Positions 1-5,008 of a stretch of DNA of 6,139 nucleotides are shown piece by piece. The notes beneath the pieces are model-generated. The model saw nothing but the letters and a program-made list of their open reading frames with translations. It ran no database searches and was not told the DNA's origin. The translations under genes and the position numbers were made by a program. Each line of letters opens with the position of its first letter. Within the stretch, counting starts at the first letter, position 1. Source of the DNA: Candidatus Rokuibacteriota bacterium (lineage in GTDB: Bacteria > Methylomirabilota > Methylomirabilia > Rokubacteriales > CSP1-6); NCBI GenBank assembly GCA_016177555.1, contig JACOVB010000320.1:1-6139 (forward strand). The letters run 5' to 3'.

Positions 1-126
1 AGCGTGAACACCGCGAAGCGCAGCCGCTTGGGCCGCGCCGCGCTGAGGGGCGCCGGCAGCGCCAGTGACTTCAGCGCGCTCAGCACGTTGTCCGTCAGCA
101 GGCTCAGCTCGCGTGCCGCCGTCGGG
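1..126 (-). pseudogene. Truncated transposase remnant (C-terminal portion, runs off the left edge)
   Basis: Reading leftward from about base 126, one open frame encodes roughly 41 residues: AARELSLLTDNVLSALKSL, then LALPAPLSAARPKRLRFAVFT. The layout is a hydrophobic helix starting with Ala-x-x-Leu, a Leu-Pro-containing linker, then Arg-Pro-Lys-Arg-Leu-Arg-Phe. From memory this resembles the C-terminal tail of IS4/IS1380-type DDE transposases, where such a segment precedes a Pro-Gly-Arg-like motif. The catalytic core is absent, because the sequence upstream on this strand is a repeat-like element and then an intact Nudix gene. If the identification is right, this is a 5'-truncated remnant; its 3' end lies outside the window. 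It could also be an unrelated open frame, since GC-rich DNA gives many of these, so confidence is limited. Confidence 0.4.
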
Positions 127-128
127 CG

Positions 129-178
129 CCGCCTCGCATCTGGACCTTCTTGAGCAGCCTGTGAGTCTTTCAGCAGGC
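129..178. repeat. Short repeat-like element with imperfect direct repeats and a weak hairpin
   Basis: This stretch holds two imperfect direct copies, TCTTGAGCAGCC at 148-159 and TCTTTCAGCAGGC at 166-178. GCCTG at 157-161 can also pair with CAGGC at 174-178 around a 12-nt loop. The segment GCCTCGCATCTGGACCTT lies just to the left (131-148). It sits 8 bp downstream of the Nudix stop and directly beside the transposase remnant. It looks like one arm of an intergenic palindromic or REP-like repeat rather than coding sequence; I have an impression of similar strings in other GC-rich genomes but cannot verify this. The hairpin is too weak, and lacks a T-tract, to call it a terminator for the Nudix gene. 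Confidence 0.4.
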
Positions 179-186
179 GGCCAGGA

Positions 187-984
187 TCAGTACCAGCGGG
201 GGTCGCCGGGCAGGACCGGCGTGGGCTTGCCGTCGACCATGAAGACGCGCGGGCGGATGGGCGTGACCTCACGCGTGCCGAGCGACGCGACGAGCGCCGC
301 GGCCGTGGACGCCCCGCGCAGCAGCTCCAGGTTCTTGATGGTCGGGACCCGGAGCGAGATCTCCCCGCGCTTGAACGCGCCGAAGGCCTCCTCCGCCGTC
401 AGCCACTTCACCGCCACGATCTCCCGGCCGTCGGCCCCGGCGTCCTGGCGCGGCGGCATCACGGCGGCGAAGAAGCGCGTGTCGAAGCGGATCGGGTTCT
501 CCTCGGGCGTGATCCAGTGGGCGAAGTAGCCGATCCGGTCCATCGCGAGCGTGAGCCCCTCGGCCCGCAGCATGGCGAAGAAGGCCGGGTTGGCTTCGTG
601 GCAGGCGGCTCGATGGGCGGCGTAGCGCTCCCGATCCTCGGATCCCCAGTGAACGAGATCGCCCGAGGCCGTGTAGGCCAGCAGCACGCCGACTTCCTCG
701 AAGGCCTCGCGGATGGCGCCGACCCAGAAGCCGAGAGCCTCGCGCGGCCCGATGCCGCCTCCCAGTCGCCCGGCGGCCTCCGCAGCCGTGAGCCCCGCGC
801 AGAAGGCCTCGGCGTCATCCGGCACGTCGTCGGTCTCGACCTTGCCTCCGGCGAAGACGTAGTCGCCCCCCGCGAACTTGCTCTTCGCGTGGCGCTTGAT
901 GAGGAGCGTCTCGACGCCCCCCGCAGGCCGATCGCGCAGGAGCACGAGGGTCGCTGAGGGAAAGGGAATGGCCGGCTGGGTCAT
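187..984 (-). CDS. Nudix hydrolase, NUDT19-like (putative CoA/acyl-CoA diphosphatase)
   Basis: A 265-residue protein, probably cytosolic, with no signal peptide. The Nudix signature is split. The glycine part is FAGGKVE (residues 44-50) and the catalytic helix is IREAFEEVGVLL (91-102) with Glu93, Glu96 and Glu97. About 40 residues lie between them, where a classical Nudix box has only a few. That insertion, together with WITPEENPIRFDTRFF (157-172), is typical of the NUDT19/RP2 branch, whose mammalian member hydrolyses CoA and acyl-CoA to 3',5'-ADP and phosphopantetheine. The bacterial substrate is inferred. The ATG start is supported by GGAG eight bases upstream (993-996 on the complement) and by the domain beginning about ten residues in. 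The gene is divergent from the PilZ gene and no operon partner is visible. Family assignment is strong; the exact substrate is not. Confidence 0.9.
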   Translation of the reverse strand: MTQPAIPFPSATLVLLRDRPAGGVETLLIKRHAKSKFAGGDYVFAGGKVETDDVPDDAEAFCAGLTAAEAAGRLGGGIGPREALGFWVGAIREAFEEVGVLLAYTASGDLVHWGSEDRERYAAHRAACHEANPAFFAMLRAEGLTLAMDRIGYFAHWITPEENPIRFDTRFFAAVMPPRQDAGADGREIVAVKWLTAEEAFGAFKRGEISLRVPTIKNLELLRGASTAAALVASLGTREVTPIRPRVFMVDGKPTPVLPGDPRWY

Positions 985-1056
985 GGGCGGGGCTCCGATC
1001 TCACTGCCGGCATTCTGTCACAGATCACGCCGTCCTGCCCAAGCAGGGTGGCGCAA

Positions 1057-1084
1057 TTCTTGACAACTCGGCAGCTTCTTGACA
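1057..1084 (+). promoter_or_regulatory. Twin TTGACA boxes, candidate promoter/operator for the PilZ gene
   Basis: TTCTTGACA occurs twice on the plus strand, at 1057-1065 and 1076-1084, exactly 19 bp apart. Each copy contains a perfect sigma-70 -35 hexamer. No good -10 hexamer lies 16-18 bp after either; the nearest AT-richer bases after the first box are in CACGTTACT (1083-1091). The pair could be a -35 element plus a duplicated operator, or alternative promoters. The PilZ start codon is 58 bp past the second copy. Confidence 0.35.
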
Positions 1085-1142
1085 CGTTACTGGGGAACCG
1101 CGTCCCCGGTGCCCCGACCGAGGGACAGGGGAGAGGGCTCCC

Positions 1143-1436
1143 ATGAGTGACGAACAAGCTGATCTCCGCAGGCATCCCAGGTCCAGGGTCTCCTGGCCGG
1201 TCACGGTGGAAACGGGCGGCCAGGCTTTCGAGCGGCAGACGGTCAATCTCAGCCCCGTCGGGGCCAAGGTACACCTCGAGGCACAACTCCAGGTCGGCGC
1301 TCCCGCGACGCTCCGCTTCCGTCCCCCTCATGGCCGGCCGCTGGAGGTCGAGGCCATCGTCTGGCGCTCCGACTCCGACGGCCCGGCGTTCTTCTTCGTG
1401 GGCGTCGGCAGTGAGGAGATGGCCCTCCCGAGATAG
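1143..1436 (+). CDS. Stand-alone PilZ domain protein
   Basis: A 97-residue protein made almost entirely of one PilZ beta-barrel. The N-terminal arginine motif RxxxR is seen as Arg9-Arg10-His-Pro-Arg13, and the second c-di-GMP-binding motif (D/N)xSxxG as Asn35-Leu-Ser37-Pro-Val-Gly40. The C-terminal strand pair IVWRSDSD ... FFFVGV (72-88) closes the fold. With both ligand motifs present, c-di-GMP binding is plausible; PilZ proteins use this to control motility, exopolysaccharide or surface behaviour. There is no attached effector domain and no neighbour that names the target. The ATG is preceded by a purine-rich GGGGAGAGGG (1128-1137) at good spacing, which fixes the start. It is followed by a 106-bp gap to the RidA-like gene, so the two may or may not share a transcript. 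Confidence 0.85.
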   Translation: MSDEQADLRRHPRSRVSWPVTVETGGQAFERQTVNLSPVGAKVHLEAQLQVGAPATLRFRPPHGRPLEVEAIVWRSDSDGPAFFFVGVGSEEMALPR

Positions 1437-1500
1437 CAATGGCCGTCCGGTCCTGCCGCCCTCGATCAAACAAAAGTCTTTCTGTTCGACCAGATACACG

Positions 1501-1509
1501 TGGTAGCGT
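1501..1509 (+). promoter_or_regulatory. Candidate extended -10 promoter for the RidA-like gene
   Basis: TGGTAGCGT fits the extended -10 pattern TGnTAnnnT. A start site about seven bases later would leave a leader near 27 nt carrying the ribosome site GGGAGG (1531-1536), six bases before the ATG at 1543. No convincing -35 box is seen, and the surrounding 1437-1542 gap is more AT-rich than the genes. The call rests on pattern only. Confidence 0.3.
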
Positions 1510-1542
1510 CTGACTTACCTTTCAACACCAGGGAGGCCCTCG

Positions 1543-2004
1543 ATGGGCGCAGAAACCAGGATCAAGGATCTCGGCATCAGTTTGCCTCAGCCCGCGAAAC
1601 CGGTGGGCAACTACATCCCCGGCGTCCGCGTCGGCAACTTGCTCTACCTGTCAGGGCACGGGCCCGTTCGGCTGGACGGCCAGCCGACGGCGCGGGGGAA
1701 GGTCGGTCGAGACCTCTCCACCGAAGAAGCCTACAAGATCGCGCGGGAGGTCGGGATCAACCTGCTCGGCTCGGCGCGCGTCATCCTCGGCAGCCTGGAC
1801 AAGGTGAAGCGCATCGTCAAGGTCCTGGGTATGGTCAACTCTGCCGACGGCTTCGGCGACCAGCCCAAGGTGATCAACGGCTTCTCGGACCTGATGGTCG
1901 AGGTGTTCGGCGAGAACGGCCGTCACGCACGCTCGGCGGTGGGAATGGCCGAGCTGCCCATGGGGATCCCCGTCGAGATCGAGATGATCCTCGAGGTGGA
2001 GTAG
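1543..2004 (+). CDS. RidA (YjgF/YER057c/UK114) family protein
   Basis: A 153-residue cytosolic protein, longer than the classical RidA of about 128 residues because of an N-terminal extension and internal insertions. Family members form trimers; the best-studied ones hydrolyse reactive enamine/imine intermediates released by PLP enzymes. The first strands read VGNLLYLSGHGPV (30-42). The C-terminal motif HARSAVGMAELPMG (128-141) followed by VEIEMI (144-149) matches the E. coli region with Arg105 and Glu120: Arg130 and Glu145 are kept at the same 15-residue spacing. The position of E. coli Cys107 is Ala132 here. The retained arginine suggests deaminase chemistry is possible, but this longer subgroup may have another role. 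The ATG has GGGAGG six bases upstream. The gene converges on the binding-protein gene with 17 bp between their stops. Confidence 0.88.
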   Translation: MGAETRIKDLGISLPQPAKPVGNYIPGVRVGNLLYLSGHGPVRLDGQPTARGKVGRDLSTEEAYKIAREVGINLLGSARVILGSLDKVKRIVKVLGMVNSADGFGDQPKVINGFSDLMVEVFGENGRHARSAVGMAELPMGIPVEIEMILEVE

Positions 2005-2011
2005 CCCCGCG

Positions 2012-2021
2012 CCCGATCGGG
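2012..2021. terminator. Short palindrome between convergent genes, possible weak bidirectional terminator
   Basis: CCCGATCGGG is a perfect 10-bp palindrome filling most of the 17-bp gap between the two convergent stop codons. It would give only a short hairpin with hardly any loop, and there is no T-tract on either side. A terminator role is therefore weakly supported, though a compact convergent gap is where one is expected. Confidence 0.2.
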
Positions 2022-2840
2022 TCACGGGTGGAGCAGGGCGGGCAGGATCGTGAAGGCCTCGGCCATGCGCGGGCCGAACCAGGAGCAGAGGCGCCCGTCC
2101 ACCAGGTGGGTGCGTCGATCGCGAACGGCCGGCATCTCCTGATACGGCGTGAAGTCCACGACGTGGGCCTCCCGGAAGCGGTACGGCTCGTCCGGCAGCA
2201 GGATCACCTCGGGCCGCGCCGCGGCCACCTCGTCCAGTGACACCTCCGGATAGCGCCTGTCGCGATCCGAGAAGACATTGTCCCCGCCGCACACCGCCAG
2301 CACGTCGTGGACGTAGGTATCCCGGCTGATCGTCATGTACGGGTGGCGCCAGATGGGGTAGAACACGCGCGTGGGGCGCGCCCGGGCCCGCGCGCGCGCC
2401 GTCACCTCGGCCAGGCGCCGCTCGAGGTCCTCCGCCAGCGCGGCGCCCCGCGCCGTGGCGCCCGTCACCTGCCCGAGATCGCTGATCAGCCGGATCCCGT
2501 CGGCGACGGTCCGCGGGTAGCTCACGTGCGCGGCAATGCCCCAGCCGCGGAGCGTCTCGATGTGCTCGCGGTGGTTCTCCTCGATGTTGGCCAGCACGAG
2601 ATCGGGGCGGAGCGCGCGGATCAGGTCGAGCCGGGGGTTCTTCGTGCCCCCGACGCGCGTCGTGGCCATCACCCCCGCCGGGGGCTCGGTGCAGTAGATG
2701 GTGCAGCCGACCACGGCGGGGCCGAGGCCCAGCACGAAGAGGATCTCGGTGATGCTGGGGACGAGGGAGACGATGCGGCGGGGCGGCTCGGCGAGGGTCA
2801 GCGCGGCGCCGGAGGCGTCGACGAGGGCGCTCGGCGTCAC
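2022..2840 (-). CDS. BtuF/FhuD-like helical-backbone metal (cobalamin-type) binding protein without signal peptide
   Basis: A 272-residue type III periplasmic-binding-protein fold. The N-lobe opens with PPRRIVSLVPSITEILFVLG (19-38), followed by VGCTIYC (44-50), VGGTKNPRLDLIRALRPDLV (63-82) and an interlobe helix. The C-lobe has YPIWRHPYMTISRDTYVHD (161-179), CGGDNVF (184-190), VSLDEVAAARPEVILLP (200-216) and WFGPR (254-258). This family binds cobalamin, haem or iron-siderophore for ABC import. No signal peptide or lipobox precedes the domain, only about 18 polar residues, so export is doubtful as annotated. No BtuC or BtuD gene is in view. The GTG start is chosen because it overlaps the stop of the upstream small gene in a GTGA junction and gives a full-length domain; an in-frame extension upstream has no family features. 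The ligand is uncertain. Confidence 0.85.
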   Translation of the reverse strand: MTPSALVDASGAALTLAEPPRRIVSLVPSITEILFVLGLGPAVVGCTIYCTEPPAGVMATTRVGGTKNPRLDLIRALRPDLVLANIEENHREHIETLRGWGIAAHVSYPRTVADGIRLISDLGQVTGATARGAALAEDLERRLAEVTARARARARPTRVFYPIWRHPYMTISRDTYVHDVLAVCGGDNVFSDRDRRYPEVSLDEVAAARPEVILLPDEPYRFREAHVVDFTPYQEMPAVRDRRTHLVDGRLCSWFGPRMAEAFTILPALLHP

Positions 2841-3022
2841 GAGAGCTTCGCGGCGCGCTCCGACAGGCGCTCGACCAGCGCGATGATGTCCCGCATCCGG
2901 GCGCGCAGCTCGATCTCCGCCTTCTTGGCCCCGTCCGCGGTGCCGGCCGCGACGGCGTCCTCCAGGTTGGTCACTGCGATCCCGAATGCCTTGAGCAGGT
3001 GGCGCGTGCTGTCCTCGGTCAT
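2837..3022 (-). CDS. Small hypothetical helical protein (61 aa), coupled to the binding protein
   Basis: I do not recognise this 61-residue protein. It looks like two amphipathic helices, about residues 5-25 (HLLKAFGIAVTNLEDAV) and 32-60 (AKKAEIELRARMRDIIALVE, then RLSERAAKL), joined by a Gly/Asp turn. There is no cysteine, membrane segment or signal peptide. The second helix is charged and heptad-like, so a helical hairpin or coiled-coil oligomer is plausible. The ATG has a good ribosome site, AGGAG six bases upstream (3029-3033 on the complement). Its TGA overlaps the GTG of the next gene by four bases, which points to translational coupling and a shared transcript. A link in function to the metal/cobalamin-binding protein is inference from this overlap alone. 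Confidence 0.7.
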   Translation of the reverse strand: MTEDSTRHLLKAFGIAVTNLEDAVAAGTADGAKKAEIELRARMRDIIALVERLSERAAKLS

Positions 3023-3068
3023 CGCACACTCCTGTGAGGCGACGTGGTGATGCGGACTGCGCTGCGCC

Positions 3069-3078
3069 AGGATACCAT
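3069..3078. promoter_or_regulatory. Candidate overlapping divergent -10 elements (polX and the small-gene unit)
   Basis: AGGATACCAT carries a -10-like hexamer on each strand. On the minus strand TATCCT (3074-3069) is preceded by TGG, an extended -10, and would give a leader of about 40 nt to the ATG at 3022. On the plus strand TACCAT (3073-3078) lies six bases before the GTG of polX, the spacing expected for a leaderless mRNA. No clear -35 box was found for either. The whole divergent gap is only 62 bp, so promoters must lie near here. Confidence 0.35.
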
Positions 3079-3084
3079 GGGCGC

Positions 3085-4821
3085 GTGAAGAACGCGGAGA
3101 TCGCCCGACTCTTCGCCGAGATCGCGCAGCTCCTCGAGATCAAGGGTGAAAACGTCTTCCGCGTCCGCGCCTACGAGCGCGCCGCCCAGAACCTCGAGAG
3201 CCTCGCCGAGGACGTGGCGCGCGTCGCCACGCGAGGTGAGCTCTCGTCCATCCCCGGCATCGGCAAGGGCCTCGCCGCCCACCTCACCGAGTACCTCGAG
3301 ACCGGGCGCATCGCCGAGCTCGACACGCTGCGAGCCGAGCTCCCGCGCGGGCTCCTCGAGGTCCTCGCGGTGCGCGGCGTCGGCCCCAAGACCGCCAGGC
3401 TCCTCCACGAGCACCTCGGCATCGACAGCGTGGACAAGCTCGAGCAGGCGGCGGCCTCCGGCGACATCCTGCGCGTGCCGGGCATCCGCGCCAAGACCCG
3501 CGAGAACATCCTGGCCGGCCTCCGCACGCTGCGCGCCGGCCAGGAGCGTCTCCCGCTGGGCCTGGCGCTGGTCCGCGCCGAGGAGATCATCGCGGCGTTG
3601 CGGGCCACGGGCGAGGTGACCGCCATCGAGGTCGCCGGATCCGCCCGCCGGCGGCGCGACACCGTGGGCGACCTCGACATCCTCGTGGCCTGCCGGGACC
3701 CCAAGCGCGTCATCGACCGCTTCGTCGGCCTTCCCGTGGTGCAAACCGTGCTCGCCCAGGGCGACACCAAGGCCTCCATCGAATGCCGGGCGGACGCCCG
3801 CGCCGCGCCCCTGCAGGTGGATCTTCGAGTGGTCGCGCCCGAGGCTTACGGCGCCGCGCTCCAGTACTTCACCGGCTCCAAGGACCACAACGTGCGCCTC
3901 CGGGAGATCGCGCAGACGCAGGGGCTCAAGATCTCGGAGTACGGGGTGTTCAGCGAGCAGACGGGACAGCGGGTCGGCGGCGCCACGGAGGCGGAGGTCT
4001 ACGAGGCGGTGGGCCTGCCGTGGATCCCGCCCGAGCTGCGCGAGAACGCGGGCGAGATCGAGGCGGCGCTCGGCGGCCGTCTGCCGCACCTCGTCGCCAC
4101 GGAGCACATCCGCGGGGACTTGCACGCCCACACGGACTGGTCCGACGGGCGGCTGCCGCTCGAGCGGCTGGTGGCCGAGGCCGAGGCGCGCGGCTACGAG
4201 TACATCCTCGTTTCCGACCACTCGCGCTCCTCGACGGTGGCGGGCGGGCTCACGCCCGAGGAGCTGCGCGAGCAGATCACCCGCATCCGGGCGCTCCAGG
4301 CGAAGCACCGGATCCGCATCCTCGCCGGGAGCGAGTGCGACATCCTGACCGACGGGCGCATGGATTTCCCGGATGACCTCCTTGCCGAGCTGGACGTGGT
4401 GCTGGCGGCCGTCCACTCGCGGTTCAAGCAGCCGCGGGCCGAGATGACGGCGCGCATCGTCCGGGCGCTCTCCCATCGCTGCGTGGACATCCTCGTCCAC
4501 CCCACGGGACGACTCATCGGCGAGCGCGACCCCTACGACGTGGACCTCGAACAGGTCTTCGCCGCGGCGAAGGAGCACGACAAGGCGGTGGAGATCAACG
4601 CCTCGTGGCAGCGCCTGGACCTCAAGGACACCCACGCCCGGCGCGCGGCGGAGATGGGGGTCCGGATCGCCATCAGCACGGACACTCACGACCTGCCCCA
4701 GCTCGACGGCATGGCGCTCGGCATCGCCACGGCGCGCCGCGCCTGGATCACTCCCGCGCAGGTCGTCAACGCGCTGCCGCTCAAGAAGCTCCTGGCCTGG
4801 ACGCGGGTGCATCGGCGGTGA
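3085..4821 (+). CDS. polX: DNA polymerase/3'-5' exonuclease PolX
   Basis: A 578-residue family X DNA polymerase fused to a PHP nuclease domain, close to the usual length of about 570. Residues 1-80 form the 8-kDa-like domain with a helix-hairpin-helix (SSIPGIGKGLA, 54-64). Further HhH motifs are VRGVGPKTARLL (96-107) and VPGIRAKTRENIL (131-143). The nucleotidyltransferase core has Gly185-Ser186, the aspartate pair in VGDLDILV (194-201: Asp196, Asp198), the third Asp246 and YFTGS (261-265). The PHP domain has a full metal-ligand set: His347, His349, Asp354, His379, Glu417, His444, His472, Asp533 and His535. Such enzymes fill short gaps and trim 3' ends or AP sites in repair. I start at GTG 3085 because VKNAEIARLFAEIAQLLEIK matches the family N-terminus; GTG 3034 would add 17 unlike residues and overlap the divergent gene's ribosome site. 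No strong ribosome site precedes 3085. Confidence 0.96.
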   Translation: MKNAEIARLFAEIAQLLEIKGENVFRVRAYERAAQNLESLAEDVARVATRGELSSIPGIGKGLAAHLTEYLETGRIAELDTLRAELPRGLLEVLAVRGVGPKTARLLHEHLGIDSVDKLEQAAASGDILRVPGIRAKTRENILAGLRTLRAGQERLPLGLALVRAEEIIAALRATGEVTAIEVAGSARRRRDTVGDLDILVACRDPKRVIDRFVGLPVVQTVLAQGDTKASIECRADARAAPLQVDLRVVAPEAYGAALQYFTGSKDHNVRLREIAQTQGLKISEYGVFSEQTGQRVGGATEAEVYEAVGLPWIPPELRENAGEIEAALGGRLPHLVATEHIRGDLHAHTDWSDGRLPLERLVAEAEARGYEYILVSDHSRSSTVAGGLTPEELREQITRIRALQAKHRIRILAGSECDILTDGRMDFPDDLLAELDVVLAAVHSRFKQPRAEMTARIVRALSHRCVDILVHPTGRLIGERDPYDVDLEQVFAAAKEHDKAVEINASWQRLDLKDTHARRAAEMGVRIAISTDTHDLPQLDGMALGIATARRAWITPAQVVNALPLKKLLAWTRVHRR

Positions 4822-4982
4822 GACCCGCGCGCTGGACGGCCGAAAATTGCGCGCACCGGGGGCGCAGTGTAGCCTGGCTGACTGCGCTCGCGGCCCTGGC
4901 GGGTGGCGCCGGCGGGCGGGCGCTCTCGGAGACGCTGGCCGACCTGGGGCGCCCGGCGGCTCCCGCCCTCGCGCATCCGTGA
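4818..4982 (+). CDS. Doubtful 54-aa reading frame between polX and the phosphotransferase
   Basis: A GTG at 4818 overlaps the polX stop as GTGA. The frame runs 54 codons to a TGA that overlaps another GTG at 4979, again as GTGA and in frame with the phosphotransferase gene. The product would have a hydrophobic stretch VAWLTALAALAGGAGG (18-33). Against it: the first 20 codons have weaker third-position GC than neighbouring genes, there is no ribosome site or recognisable family, and the 5' part coincides with a promoter-like sequence. I think a spacer is more likely than a gene, but the double junction is worth recording. Confidence 0.18.
   Translation: MRPARWTAENCAHRGRSVAWLTALAALAGGAGGRALSETLADLGRPAAPALAHP
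4847..4875 (+). promoter_or_regulatory. Weak candidate sigma-70 promoter for the phosphotransferase gene
   Basis: TTGCGC (4847-4852) and TAGCCT (4870-4875) are separated by 17 bp, the optimal spacing, though each matches the consensus at only three of six positions. They lie beside AAAATT, the most AT-rich spot in the 187-bp spacer between polX (ends 4821) and the phosphotransferase start at 5009. The rest of the spacer is GC-rich with no clear signal. Confidence 0.25.
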
Positions 4983-5008
4983 CCGGCGGGCGCGACCCCG
5001 TCGCGGGC

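Noticed and set aside
1500..2240. A 246-codon plus-strand frame overlapping the RidA-like gene
   Set aside because: It is a shifted frame of ridA-like coding sequence and antisense to the binding protein; the product is Arg/Gly-rich without family features.
2307..3050. A 247-codon plus-strand frame opposite the binding protein and small gene
   Set aside because: Composition typical of antisense frames in GC-rich DNA; no motif and no ribosome site.
2841..3143. N-terminal extension of the binding protein up to an ATG at 3143
   Set aside because: The extra 101 residues overlap the small gene and the polX start, lack a signal peptide or fold motif, and the GTGA-coupled start at 2840 fits the domain edge.
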